64,000 nucleotides of DNA from Azophilus sp965200465 (GTDB lineage Bacteria > Pseudomonadota > Gammaproteobacteria > Pseudomonadales > Azotimanducaceae): the NCBI GenBank assembly GCA_965200465.1, contig OZ241358.1, forward strand, positions 2,170,001-2,234,000, written 5' to 3'. The notes below the pieces were generated by a model, which did no database searches, had not been told where the DNA came from, and worked only from the letters and a program-made list of their open reading frames with translations. Positions 48,820-57,827 of the stretch are shown piece by piece. Position 1 is the first letter of the stretch, and every line of letters begins with the position of its first letter. The position numbers were made by a program, and so were the translations under genes.

Positions 48820-50673
48820 GTGAGCAAGCCCTTAAACTCACCCATCTCCATGCTGCTGTTGCTTGCCGGCGGCGCGGCTATCTTGGCCGCCTGCGGATTG
48901 GGCGCTGCATCCTTGGCCGATGCGGATTGGCTGCACAGCGCGGTGGGTGCATTCGTCCCCAGTGGAAAGGCCGCAAGGCTGCATTGGATGGGTGACGCCC
49001 AGATCGCCGCCATCCTGCGGGAAAGCACAGCGACGGCGCTGGCGCTTGGGGCGGTGCTGCTCGCGTTTCGGCGTCCCTTGGCGCGCGTTCTGGCTGCCGA
49101 ACCCAAGATCGAGGATGCTGGCAGTCTTGGTTGGGCCGAAGCCGCAACGGCCGTCTGCGTCTTCGCCGCCAGCGTGGCCCTGGCGGCGCGCAATCTGAAT
49201 GTGCCCGTTCGCTCCGACGAGGCTTACACCATGACGCAAGCCAGCACCGAAACGATTTGGACCATCTTGAGCAACTACGAACCACCCATTCACATCCTCC
49301 ATACCCTGATGTCTTGGACTGCCCATCAGTGCCTCGGGGCAAGCCCGGCGGCGCTGCGCACTCCGGCGTTTTTGGCGGCCTGCCTGACGCTGCCGGCCCT
49401 TTGGTGGTTTGTGCGCCGGGAGTTCGGCTGGCTGGCTGCGGCGTTCGCCGTCGCCTTGGTGGGCACGTCGCCGTTCTTCATCGAGTACGCCACCAACGCC
49501 CGCGGCTATTCTCTGTCGGGCCTGCTGTTCATGGCCTTGCTGCTTTGCGGGCAGGGGCTGGCGCGACGTCCGAACAGCCATCTCCTGTGGGGGTTGTTCG
49601 CGGCGGTGACCGCGCTTGGGCTCTTCAACCATCCCATCATGGCCTTTTCGGCGGCAGTTGCGACAGCCTGGATGCTGCTGGTGCGGTGGCGCGAACAAGG
49701 CCCTGCCGAAATCTGGCCGTTCGTTGCCAAAGGCGCAGGCTACTGCGCTGCAGCCGCGGCCCTTGCTTTGATCCTCTACGCGCCGGCCCTGAGCGTCTCC
49801 GGGGTCGATGCAGTGTTCTTCAATGTGGTCGTGGCGCCCCAGGAAGAGGGGCGGACAGGCTTCTGGGCAGCCTTGACCAACGCGCCTCGGAGTTACCTCT
49901 GGTGGCACATGGCGACGCCCATCTGGGCGCAAGGGGCGCTGCTGCTGGCCCTGCTGTTTGGTGCAGCGGCGCCTTCGGCGCCCTCCGGGCAGCGCGGCGT
50001 CCTGGCGCTCGCCACCCTGTTGGGAACGGCGGTGCTTTTGGCAATGAAGCCGGTTGCGCTGCGCGAGCGCGACACCATCTTCCTGCTGCTGGCGGCCATG
50101 ATGATAACCGGCACCGGCACCGCGCTGCTGGCCAAAGTCGCATGGGCGCAGCTTTGCTCCCAAGCTGGCCTTGCCGGACGCTGGATCGATCCGACGGGCT
50201 TCGGCGCGGCTGCGGTCTTGCTGGTTGCAAGCGGCTTCGCCTATTGGGCGACGCGCCCTGGCGTGACCGAGCGCTTCGCTTGGGAGACGGGCTATGCGCC
50301 CAACACCTCGGCGCTGGCAGCCGGCATCCATGAGAAGCTGCGGCCCGGCGACTATGTTTTCGGAAATTTTCCGTCCATACGCCCGGTCGTGTTCCACCTG
50401 CAAAGAATGGGACGCGAGCTGAACGAAATGCCCTCTTCCCGCCGCCTTGGAGGCTTGTCGTATCAGGTTGGCGGGCCGCGAGCTGGGCATCCGGCGCGTT
50501 TTTTCCTGGTTGTGGATGGTGCAGGAGACCGCAGCGCCGGGCCTCTCCACGGCAGGCCGTTCGACGAACTCCGCCCCCATCCCCACCTGCAATTCAGCGA
50601 TCACGCGCACGAGGTGGCGGCCGGAGGCGGTGAGTTCCCGCCTGGTGCAAGGGCCTACCGTTGCCTTCTCTAG
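48820..50673 (+). CDS. GT39-like membrane glycosyltransferase
   Basis: A protein of about 617 residues with roughly twelve hydrophobic helices. The GT-C signature is the loop VPVRSDEAYTMTQAS (the Asp-Glu pair being catalytic), and the downstream FIEYATNARGYSLSGLLFM motif is usual in DUF2723/GT39-type enzymes. The C-terminal 130 residues are a periplasmic domain. Start alternatives are GTG 48820, ATG 48850 and TTG 48787; I prefer the GTG because the ATG would cut into the first helix. The last 80 residues are low in conserved features, and a frame error near 50.45 kb cannot be excluded. Confidence 0.78.
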   Translation: MSKPLNSPISMLLLLAGGAAILAACGLGAASLADADWLHSAVGAFVPSGKAARLHWMGDAQIAAILRESTATALALGAVLLAFRRPLARVLAAEPKIEDAGSLGWAEAATAVCVFAASVALAARNLNVPVRSDEAYTMTQASTETIWTILSNYEPPIHILHTLMSWTAHQCLGASPAALRTPAFLAACLTLPALWWFVRREFGWLAAAFAVALVGTSPFFIEYATNARGYSLSGLLFMALLLCGQGLARRPNSHLLWGLFAAVTALGLFNHPIMAFSAAVATAWMLLVRWREQGPAEIWPFVAKGAGYCAAAAALALILYAPALSVSGVDAVFFNVVVAPQEEGRTGFWAALTNAPRSYLWWHMATPIWAQGALLLALLFGAAAPSAPSGQRGVLALATLLGTAVLLAMKPVALRERDTIFLLLAAMMITGTGTALLAKVAWAQLCSQAGLAGRWIDPTGFGAAAVLLVASGFAYWATRPGVTERFAWETGYAPNTSALAAGIHEKLRPGDYVFGNFPSIRPVVFHLQRMGRELNEMPSSRRLGGLSYQVGGPRAGHPARFFLVVDGAGDRSAGPLHGRPFDELRPHPHLQFSDHAHEVAAGGGEFPPGARAYRCLL

Positions 50674-50950
50674 GTAGGCTGAAAGATGCCGGCCTGAGCC
50701 GCATCGCGCCTTGGAAGATGGCCGAAACCATGAATCCAGTTGCGATGCGCGGCGTCGCCAACTGTTCGAACCTCAAGCAACCCAGCCCGGCGAGCCGGTC
50801 TGGCGGCTTTCTCCCACGGTATGGCGTCGTTACGAACTGCGCTCGATGCATTCCACCAACCCAGCTAGGTCGCAGACGACTTGCGTTCCGTTCTCTGGGG
50901 TTTTTGCCGCATCAAGGGCGAGTGGTGCCGGAACTGAGGGCCATTGACGT

Positions 50951-51091
50951 TCAAATCTGCCGGGCATCTCCGTTCGCGAACCAGACCGCCCGATGTGGAA
51001 CCATCCCGCACCGCTGGGTCTCTACTAGCCAGTCTTCGACTATCCACTTGCCGCCTTCCCAGTGGTCGGGATTCCATTTGTCCTTTTTCAT
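50951..51091 (-). CDS. Small hypothetical protein (46 aa), tentative
   Basis: A short frame beginning MKKDKWNPDHWEGGKW with an ATG at 51091 behind GGGGAAC at suitable spacing. The composition (Trp-rich, charged) is unlike random GC-rich frames here. I recognise no family. It lies in otherwise gene-poor sequence (50674-51334) between the glycosyltransferase and a transposase fragment, so it could equally be a remnant. Confidence 0.3.
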   Translation of the reverse strand: MKKDKWNPDHWEGGKWIVEDWLVETQRCGMVPHRAVWFANGDARQI

Positions 51092-51334
51092 GCTTGTTCC
51101 CCTAGTCGTGTTGCGGCTATTGCCACATTGGGAATGCTTCACTTCGCCTTCATACCGAACCGTGTTTTCTTGGCTGTTAACGACGGTTGCCGTCTTGGTT
51201 GCATCTTCCCGAAAGGTCAACTTGTCGCCCTAAGGCCTAAGCGCCGCTCCCCGAGCAGGCGGCTGTGTCGAGCATGGCCCTCAATCGACCAGCGGCGAGA
51301 TCTTGGGCGTTCGTCGGCTGCTGCGCAAAACCCC

Positions 51335-51545
51335 CGTTTCGGGCACGTCCTGACGATGGACGCACTGCACAGCTGCCCGGAGACAGCCCGCCTCGTCGCG
51401 GCGCTTGGGGCCGACTGCTCCATGCCGGTCAAGGAGAACCGGAAAACACTGCTGGAGGACGTCGAACTGCTGGACTGGGACTCGGCGGCGGAGTTCACGA
51501 CCTCCGGGAAGGGCCACGGATGGACCGAGGCCCAGCGCTGCCGCG
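51335..51545 (+). mobile_element. ISAs1-family transposase fragment
   Basis: A reading frame without a plausible start carries GHVLTMDALHSCPETARLV (the catalytic-Asp segment of ISAs1/H-repeat DDE transposases, usually VVTADALH-C-x-x-T), MPVKENRKTLLEDVEL (usually ALKDNQGTLHEDV) and GKGHGWTEAQRC (usually GHGRIETR, with the catalytic Glu). Both ends of the transposase are missing and no inverted repeats were found. It abuts the 3' end of the MFS gene, showing that mobile DNA once inserted here. Confidence 0.68.
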
Positions 51546-53042
51546 CTATCCCGCGACCCGGCGCTCCGGACGTTCCCGAAACGGCTTCATCCCAAACATT
51601 AGACAGGCGGCGCCGGCCGGGGTGAGCACCGCGCTGACCAGGGCGAGGGAGTAGCGCAGCGCCGCATCGTCCCGAAAGACATAGTCGTTGAGGAGGGCCA
51701 CCAAGGCCGGACCGATGGTGTAGGCCGTCAGCACCGACGCGAGCATGAAGATGGCGGTGACCTGGGCGCGCAGCCGGTTCGGCGCCATCAGTTGCAGCAG
51801 CGTTGGCGGAAACGCTTGCGGAAAGGACAGGGCGAAGCTGGTTGCGGCCAGCAGGGCGATGGCGGTCAGCGGGCCGGGCGCCAAGGGCGTGAGCACGGCC
51901 AAGGGCGTCATGACGAGGCCGCCGATGACGGCGGTGCGCATCTCCCCGTCCCGATGGCCCTTGGCGACCAGCCAGGTGGCGACCCAGCCGCCGGCGTAGG
52001 GGCCGGCTGCGCCGAACACCAGCAGGATGAGGCCGTAGATGAGGCCGGCGTCCGCGATGTCCAACCCGTAGCTGCGGCGCAGAAACTCCGGCGTCCACAC
52101 CATGTAGGCGGTGATGACGGTGCCCAGCAGCCCGAAGCCGGCGAAGTGGGCGGCGACGAAGCGCCGGTTGCGGCGAAAGAAGGCAACCACCTCCGCCACC
52201 GGAACGGCCTTGACGGGAGGCGCTGCCCGCGGCGCTTCATTCTCCGCCTGCACCCCAACCCGAGGCGGCAAACGCTGGGCTGCAAGGGCGGCGTTGCCGA
52301 TGGCTTCCGGCGTGGGGAACCCTTTCGATGCGCCGGTCGCCTCGGCCGGCCCCTTGGCGCCGGCCGGTTGTTCGGAACGCGCCGGGCTTGGGGGTTCGAC
52401 AAGATGGTCGCGGCGCTCCGGCTCGCGCACCGTGGCCATCCCGGCCAGCACCAAGATCCCCGGCAGGGCCACGGCGAAGAAGGTCAACTGCCAAGGGAAC
52501 AGGGTGCCGATGAAAGGCACCGTCACCGGCCCGGCGTCGCTGACTAGGCGCACCACGGCGCTGCCGGCGATCATGGCGAGGCCGGCCCCCAGGTAGAGGC
52601 CCATGGCGTAAACGGCGATGGCCCGGGCCAGCTTGTGCGGAGGAAAGTAGTCCGCAATCATCGAATAGGCCGCCGGGGACAGGGTCGCCTCGCCCACCCC
52701 CACTCCCACACGGGCGGCGAACAGGCCGGCAAAGCTCTTCGCCAAGCCGCAGACGGCGGTCATCAGGCTCCAAAGAAACACGCCCACGGAGATGATGGCG
52801 CGACGGCTGCGTCGGTCCGCCAGCCGGGCGATTGGCACGCCAAGGACGCTGTAGAAAACGGCGAACGCAAATCCGGCCAGCAGGCTGATCTGCGTGTCGG
52901 AGATGCCCAGGTCGCGGCGGATGGGCTGCACCAGCAGGCTCAAGATCTGCCGGTCGATGAAGGCGACGGTGAAGGCGAACGTCAGCACGACGACGACGTA
53001 CCAAGGGTAGAAATCACCCTGGTGGCGGGGGCTACGTCGCAT
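51546..53042 (-). CDS. MFS transporter, Spinster-like
   Basis: A 498-residue carrier. The N-terminal half has FAFTVAFIDRQILSLLVQPI and ARLADRRSRRAIISVG (MFS loop), typical of Spinster-type sphingolipid/organic-anion carriers in proteobacteria. A long hydrophilic central loop (about residues 215-285, rich in Pro, Ala and Glu) separates the two six-helix halves and is longer than usual. The ATG at 53042 was preferred to a TTG at 53075. Substrate unknown; the neighbours do not indicate one. Confidence 0.85.
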   Translation of the reverse strand: MRRSPRHQGDFYPWYVVVVLTFAFTVAFIDRQILSLLVQPIRRDLGISDTQISLLAGFAFAVFYSVLGVPIARLADRRSRRAIISVGVFLWSLMTAVCGLAKSFAGLFAARVGVGVGEATLSPAAYSMIADYFPPHKLARAIAVYAMGLYLGAGLAMIAGSAVVRLVSDAGPVTVPFIGTLFPWQLTFFAVALPGILVLAGMATVREPERRDHLVEPPSPARSEQPAGAKGPAEATGASKGFPTPEAIGNAALAAQRLPPRVGVQAENEAPRAAPPVKAVPVAEVVAFFRRNRRFVAAHFAGFGLLGTVITAYMVWTPEFLRRSYGLDIADAGLIYGLILLVFGAAGPYAGGWVATWLVAKGHRDGEMRTAVIGGLVMTPLAVLTPLAPGPLTAIALLAATSFALSFPQAFPPTLLQLMAPNRLRAQVTAIFMLASVLTAYTIGPALVALLNDYVFRDDAALRYSLALVSAVLTPAGAACLMFGMKPFRERPERRVAG

Positions 53043-53256
53043 GGACGTCCAAAACGAACATCGCCCTTCGCTCAACCGAACCCATGTTCGGCTGCCCGCA
53101 CCCGCAACTGGGCCTTTGGACTGTCTTCAAGATTTCGCACCCAAGCAGCATTCACAGCCATGCAGTGATTGATTGCAATGCAGTCAAAGCCGCCGCCCGA
53201 AGCAGCGAACTGTACCACCAGTGCAGGAAGCGCCATAGCCTAGCACCCTGAAGTCC

Positions 53257-53395
53257 TGAACCCCGGATAAGCATCGCCCGGCCCGCCGCCAGCGGCCCCT
53301 GGGCCTTCGTAAGTCCCGCAACCATGCAATCGCCGGGAAAACCTTGCACGGTGCGCCTTGCAACGCGCTGCAACGATTCCTTAAGCGGGGATTGG
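53257..53395 (-). repeat. Dispersed repeat of about 140 bp, copy A
   Basis: It matches 61672-61816 in inverted orientation over its whole length with scattered differences. The best conserved core is CCTTGCAACGCGCTGCAAC followed by ATTCCTTAAGCGGGG; a second block is CCGCAACCATGCAAT-GCCGG. The core contains a near-palindrome (TTGCA...TGCAA). No protein family fits any frame. It sits in the 400-bp gap (53076-53472) between the MFS and hydantoinase genes, which otherwise shows nothing. Confidence 0.7.
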
Positions 53396-53472
53396 GGACC
53401 GAAGTGGATCAGCGGTCGGCCCGATGGTCTGCTAGTTTCTCCGAGGCGCCAAAGCGTCAATTGCGTCGGCCG

Positions 53473-55230
53473 CTATGCCGTGCGCCGCCGAGTGCGCAGT
53501 TCTTCGGTGGCTTGAACGTCCACCTCGCCCGCCTTGATGACCACGCCGTAGATGGTTGCGGCGGCTTGCGCCGACACTCGTCCGTCCAGCACATCGTCGA
53601 GCACACGCTCTGGATTCCGCTCGGTCGGCGGGCCGTGGCCGCCGCTGCCGGTGGTCCACAGGTCCATGCAGTCCCCGCAATGCAAGGTCAGCGAACCCTT
53701 GGAGGGCAAGGGCGCGGGCGGTTGCCCCGCTCTGGCCAAGGTGGTGCGGCAGAGCGGGCCGCAGCGCCCGCCGAGCAGCCCCCAGGGCGCGAAGCGGTGC
53801 CGGTCCCGGCGCACGGTGGCGGCGCCCTCGCCGCCGCGCCACTCGAACCTAGTGTGGTAGCCAAGGCCGCCGCGCCACTTGCCGGCGCCGCCGGAGTCCC
53901 GCCACAACTCCACCTGATGGAACAGCACCGGCAACTCCGCCTCGCTGGTCTCCACCGGCATGTGATAGACGTTGGAGGCGTCGTGGTCGGTCACGTCGAT
54001 GCCGTCCTTGGTGGCTCTGGCGCCCATGCCGCCCATCCAGGGGCCGCCCACAGTGGCCACGATTCTGCGCCCCGTCTCCGGGTCCCAGGCGCCGACGTGA
54101 ATCAGGGAGCTTTGCCCGCAGTGCGCCGCCGTCATGCGCTCCGGGACGGCTTGCGCCATGGCGCCGAGCACCGTGTCGATCACCCGCCGCAGGCACACCG
54201 AGCGGGCGTTGATCGGCGCTGGAAAGTCGGGGTTGACGATGGAGCCCGGCGGCAGATGCACGCTGACCGGGCGGTAGCAGCCGTCGTTGTTGGGGGCCGA
54301 ATCCCCGGTGAGCGCCCGCACGGCGTAGTACACCGCGGAGATGGTGGAGGCCGGCACGTTGTTGATGGCGGTCTTGACTTGGGGGGCGGTGCCGGTGAAG
54401 TCGAAGCGGATGTCGGACCCGCGCACTTCAATGCGCAGCTTGAAGCGCACCGGCTCGGCGTCCGGGCCGCTGCCGTCGTCGTCCATGAAGTCCTCGAATT
54501 CGTAGTCGCCGTCCGGAATGCGCTCGATCTCCCGGCGGGTTAAGCGTTCGGCGTAGTCGAGCAGCGCGTTGACGGCGGCCTCCACCGTCGTCCGGCCCCA
54601 GCGCTCGAACAGGGCGGCGGTGCGCTCCACGCCGGTTGCGCAGGCGGCGATCTGGGCGTTCAGGTCGCCGCGCATGTTCTCCGGCGTCCTGCTGTTGGCG
54701 AACATCAGCTCCAGCAGGTCCGCATTGCGCCGGCCGCCAGCTGCCAGCCGCACCATCGGCAGCCGCAGCCCCTCCGCGAAATGATCATGCACCTGCACGG
54801 CGGTGCTGCCGGGGACGCTGCCGCCGATGTCCTGATGGTGGGTCATGGTCACCACGTAGCCCACCAACTCGCCCTTGAAGAACACCGGCGAAGCCACGGC
54901 GAAGTCCGGCAAGTGGGTGCCGCCGGCGTAGGGGTCGTTGATGGCGTAAACGTCCCCCGGCTCGGCGACGCCTTCGGGATAGGCGGCGGCGAAACGCCGC
55001 CCCAGCTCCGCCAGAACGCCAAGATGGATGGGAATGGCCACCGCCTGGGCCGTGGTTCTGCCCTGCCGGTCGAACACCGCGGAGGTGGCGTCCAGGGATT
55101 CGGAGACAATGGTGGAGTGCGAGCTCTTCAGGATGATGAGCTGCATCTCCGCCGCCACGCTGTCCAGTTGGCCGCGCAGCACCTCCAGCGTGACCGGGTC
55201 GATGCGCGCCTGCTCGTCCTGTGCGTTCAT
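53473..55230 (-). CDS. Hydantoinase B/oxoprolinase-family subunit (HyuB-like), no HyuA nearby
   Basis: A 585-residue protein of the HyuB family (ATP-dependent N-methylhydantoinase/5-oxoprolinase/acetone carboxylase beta-type subunit), with DPVTLEVLRGQLDSVAAEM at the start, SLDATSAVFD, INDPYAGGTHLPDF (likely metal site) and TMTHHQDIGGSVPGS. It normally works as a heterodimer with HyuA, which binds ATP, but no HyuA gene lies in the surroundings. A sodium:solute symporter gene starts upstream with a 13-bp gap, suggesting uptake and ring opening of a cyclic amide. Start ATG at 55230; the frame upstream overlaps the symporter gene. Confidence 0.87.
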   Translation of the reverse strand: MNAQDEQARIDPVTLEVLRGQLDSVAAEMQLIILKSSHSTIVSESLDATSAVFDRQGRTTAQAVAIPIHLGVLAELGRRFAAAYPEGVAEPGDVYAINDPYAGGTHLPDFAVASPVFFKGELVGYVVTMTHHQDIGGSVPGSTAVQVHDHFAEGLRLPMVRLAAGGRRNADLLELMFANSRTPENMRGDLNAQIAACATGVERTAALFERWGRTTVEAAVNALLDYAERLTRREIERIPDGDYEFEDFMDDDGSGPDAEPVRFKLRIEVRGSDIRFDFTGTAPQVKTAINNVPASTISAVYYAVRALTGDSAPNNDGCYRPVSVHLPPGSIVNPDFPAPINARSVCLRRVIDTVLGAMAQAVPERMTAAHCGQSSLIHVGAWDPETGRRIVATVGGPWMGGMGARATKDGIDVTDHDASNVYHMPVETSEAELPVLFHQVELWRDSGGAGKWRGGLGYHTRFEWRGGEGAATVRRDRHRFAPWGLLGGRCGPLCRTTLARAGQPPAPLPSKGSLTLHCGDCMDLWTTGSGGHGPPTERNPERVLDDVLDGRVSAQAAATIYGVVIKAGEVDVQATEELRTRRRTA

Positions 55231-55243
55231 TGGGAATCCTCGC

Positions 55244-56824
55244 TTAAACGCCCTTCGGCCTCGGCTCCAAGCCGCCGAACAGCCGCTCCAAGTGGGCGGA
55301 CGGCAGCGGCTGGGTGCGTTTGGACACCGCCCAAGTGACCGCCACGGAGATGATCTCCCCAATGGAGGCGCAGGACCAGGGGTTGCCCGCCTCCTGCGCC
55401 AGCCAGTCCGCCGCGGTGCGCAAGGCGCCGGCGGCGAACCATTCGGGGTCGATCAGGGCGCCGTGCAGGACGGTGAAGACTGCGGCGCCGCTGACGAGGC
55501 CGGCGATGGCGCCGGCTCGGGTGACGCCGCGCCAAACGGCACCCACCACCAAGGGGCCGGCGAAGGCGGCCATCATGCCGCCGGTGCCCACCCAGACGAT
55601 CAGCGCCACGTTGCGGTCCATCAGCCGCCAAGCCATGAAGGTGCAGATGACCATCACCGCCACCGTGGCGATGCGGCTGATGGACAGCACCCGGCGGTCC
55701 ACCTGCTTGCCGTCCAGATGCCGGGCGAACTTGGGAACGTAGCTTAGGCGGTACAGGTCGTTGGCGATGATCTGGGAGCTGGACACCACCAGGCCGTCCG
55801 CAGTTGACATGACTGCGGCGAGAATGCCAACGCCCAAAAGAGCGGCCAGCCAAGCGGGGAACAGCTCCATGAACAACAGCGCCAAGGCGCTGTTGCTGCT
55901 GGCGCCCGGTTCGGTGAGCGCATCGCCCAGGATGGCCCTGGCCAGCAGGCCGCCCAGCCCCAGCATCCCCAAAGTCAAGCCGAAGGTGAAGGCCAGGGCG
56001 ATGAACCGCCGCCGCTCGCTGGGCTTCTGCAGCGCCCAGAGCTTGTTGCCGATGTGCGGCAGCAGGCCCAAGGGCAGATGCGAGATCACGATGGCGGCAA
56101 CCGACCACCAGGAGCGGTACAGCACGGATTCCTCGTTCAGCCAGCCCACTAGGTTCGGGTCTTGGCGGCGCAGGTTATCGACCATGCCCAGCAGCCCCCC
56201 CTCCACTCCGTAGCCGATCACGAACATGAAGACCAGGGCGGCGCCGATGACCACCATCAGCAATCCCTGCACCCCGTCGGTGAGGATGTCCGCATGGGCG
56301 CCGCCGAGCACGACGTAAACCATCAGCACCGCGGCGGTGATGCCGAGCGCCCATTCCGAAGGGACGCCCAGCATGATCTCGAACATGACGACGCCGGACA
56401 CCAGCTGCCCCGCCAAATAGAAGAACAGCAGCAGGGAGAACAAGGACACCATGATGCGCACGGCGTCCGACTGATAGCGGCTGCCGAGATACTCCGGGAT
56501 GGAGCGGTTGCCGAAGCGATGGCCGCTGTTGCTGACCAAGCGCAGGCAAATCAAAACCCCAAGGTAGGTTCCCGCGGGATAGAGAAACACCGACCAGACG
56601 GCGGCCAAGCCGTGGTCGTAGGTGATGCCGGGAAAGCCGACGAAAGTGGCGCCGCTGGCGGTGGTGGCGGCGAAGGCGAACGCCAGGAACACCGGCCCGT
56701 AGGCGCTGCGGGCGGTGGCGAAGTCATCGGCGCTCTTGACCCGCGCCCGGCCAAGCACTCCGAAGGCGATCATCACGCCGATGTAGATGGCCAGAAACAG
56801 CCAGGACCAAGCCGTCAGGTCCAC
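55244..56824 (-). CDS. Sodium:solute symporter (SSS family)
   Basis: A 526-residue carrier with about thirteen membrane helices, DDFATARSAYGPVFLAFAFAATTASGATFVGFPG at its start being the usual SSS opening (only in part diagnostic), then NRSIPEYLGSRY, and MSTADGLVVSSSQIIANDLY, the conserved helix 8-9 Na+ site signature. A GTG start at 56824 is supported by GGGAGGAA 5 bp upstream. Coupled with the HyuB gene it probably imports a hydantoin, lactam or amino-acid-like compound. Confidence 0.88.
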   Translation of the reverse strand: MDLTAWSWLFLAIYIGVMIAFGVLGRARVKSADDFATARSAYGPVFLAFAFAATTASGATFVGFPGITYDHGLAAVWSVFLYPAGTYLGVLICLRLVSNSGHRFGNRSIPEYLGSRYQSDAVRIMVSLFSLLLFFYLAGQLVSGVVMFEIMLGVPSEWALGITAAVLMVYVVLGGAHADILTDGVQGLLMVVIGAALVFMFVIGYGVEGGLLGMVDNLRRQDPNLVGWLNEESVLYRSWWSVAAIVISHLPLGLLPHIGNKLWALQKPSERRRFIALAFTFGLTLGMLGLGGLLARAILGDALTEPGASSNSALALLFMELFPAWLAALLGVGILAAVMSTADGLVVSSSQIIANDLYRLSYVPKFARHLDGKQVDRRVLSISRIATVAVMVICTFMAWRLMDRNVALIVWVGTGGMMAAFAGPLVVGAVWRGVTRAGAIAGLVSGAAVFTVLHGALIDPEWFAAGALRTAADWLAQEAGNPWSCASIGEIISVAVTWAVSKRTQPLPSAHLERLFGGLEPRPKGV

Positions 56825-57048
56825 CCATTCCTCCCCGTTCCTGCAAAGCCCGCGGGTTCCGGCGGCCGGCGCAACAAGCGCACCGTGCAGGAGGCAACAC
56901 GCATTGGCAGTGAACTTTAAGCCATTTTGGGGGTTGCGGTGCGGCCATTGCGGCCTTTGACGGCTAGGCGTCGAGCAACCGCTTTAATTTCCAGTCCAAG
57001 CATGGCAGATTGGTCGCCATCGGGGTTATTTGGCGAGGGCACAACACC

Positions 57049-57486
57049 ATGCAACTGGTCCACAACATTCTCAAGCACAAGGGCGGGCACATCTTCAGCG
57101 TGGCCCCAACGGAAACCGTCTATAACGCCATCGACAAGATGGCGAAGAAGGAAGTCGGCGCATTGCTGGTGATGGAGGGCGACCGTCCCGCCGGCATCAT
57201 CTCCGAGCGGGACTACACGCGCAAAGTCATCCTCAAGGACAAGTCCTCAAAGCAGACCCGGGTGTCGGAAATCATGACGACCAACCTGATTTCCGTGACC
57301 TCCTCGATGCACATCGACGAATGCGTGGCCCTGATGAAGCGCCACCACATCCGCCACTTGGCGGTGCTCGACGACGGCGTCGTAGCGGGCATGCTGAGCC
57401 TGCGCGACCTTTTCTCCGCCATCATCGACGAGCAAGCGGACACCATCGAGCACTTGGAGCACTATGTGCGCGGCGAAGTGCCTTAG
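57049..57486 (+). CDS. CBS-pair domain protein
   Basis: A 145-residue protein consisting almost only of two CBS domains: VAPTETVYNAIDKMAKKEVGA with GIISERDYTRKVIL (first), and ISVTSSMHIDECVALMKRHH with GMLSLRDLF (second). Such stand-alone pairs bind adenosyl nucleotides and often modulate a partner enzyme or transporter. ATG 57049 with GAGGG upstream was chosen over an earlier GTG-type start. It is codirectional with the Arc-like gene 33 bp on. Confidence 0.9.
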   Translation: MQLVHNILKHKGGHIFSVAPTETVYNAIDKMAKKEVGALLVMEGDRPAGIISERDYTRKVILKDKSSKQTRVSEIMTTNLISVTSSMHIDECVALMKRHHIRHLAVLDDGVVAGMLSLRDLFSAIIDEQADTIEHLEHYVRGEVP

Positions 57487-57519
57487 CCGGCCCCCGAGAG
57501 CCGCATTCCCGGAACAGCC

Positions 57520-57816
57520 ATGAAACAGGAATCGTACAAGTTCGTTGTGCGCCTGCCGGTACACTTGCGCGACCAGGTCGCCGAGGCCGCCAAGCACTAC
57601 CGGCGAAGCATGAATTCAGAAATAGTGGCCCGGCTGGAGCAGTCCTTCGGCGCACTTCCGCAGGGCGCCATGGAGCAGCAGTTGGAGCCGCCGCTGCACC
57701 CGCACATAGAGGCGATTTTCCGCAGCACGCTCAGTGAGACCGAGCAGTCGCTCATCAAGATCTTCCGCCGTTTGGGTTCGTCCCGGCAAAAGGCCCTTGT
57801 CGCCCTGTTGAGCTGA
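57520..57816 (+). CDS. Arc-like ribbon-helix-helix DNA-binding protein
   Basis: A 98-residue protein with an N-terminal ribbon-helix-helix domain (about residues 5-47): YKFVVRLPVHLRDQVAEAA forms the beta strand and helix A, and RRSMNSEIVARLEQSF helix B, with MNSEI as in Arc. The C-terminal half (48-98) is helical and unassigned. It probably acts as a dimeric transcription factor. Possibly cotranscribed with the CBS gene; the target is unknown. Confidence 0.85.
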   Translation: MKQESYKFVVRLPVHLRDQVAEAAKHYRRSMNSEIVARLEQSFGALPQGAMEQQLEPPLHPHIEAIFRSTLSETEQSLIKIFRRLGSSRQKALVALLS

Positions 57817-57827
57817 AGGAGCGCAGC

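Noticed and set aside
48838..50610. 590-codon open frame antisense to the GT39-like gene
   Set aside because: No hydrophobic segments or motif and Gln/Arg/Gly-rich composition; the plus-strand frame has helices and the DEAYTM signature.
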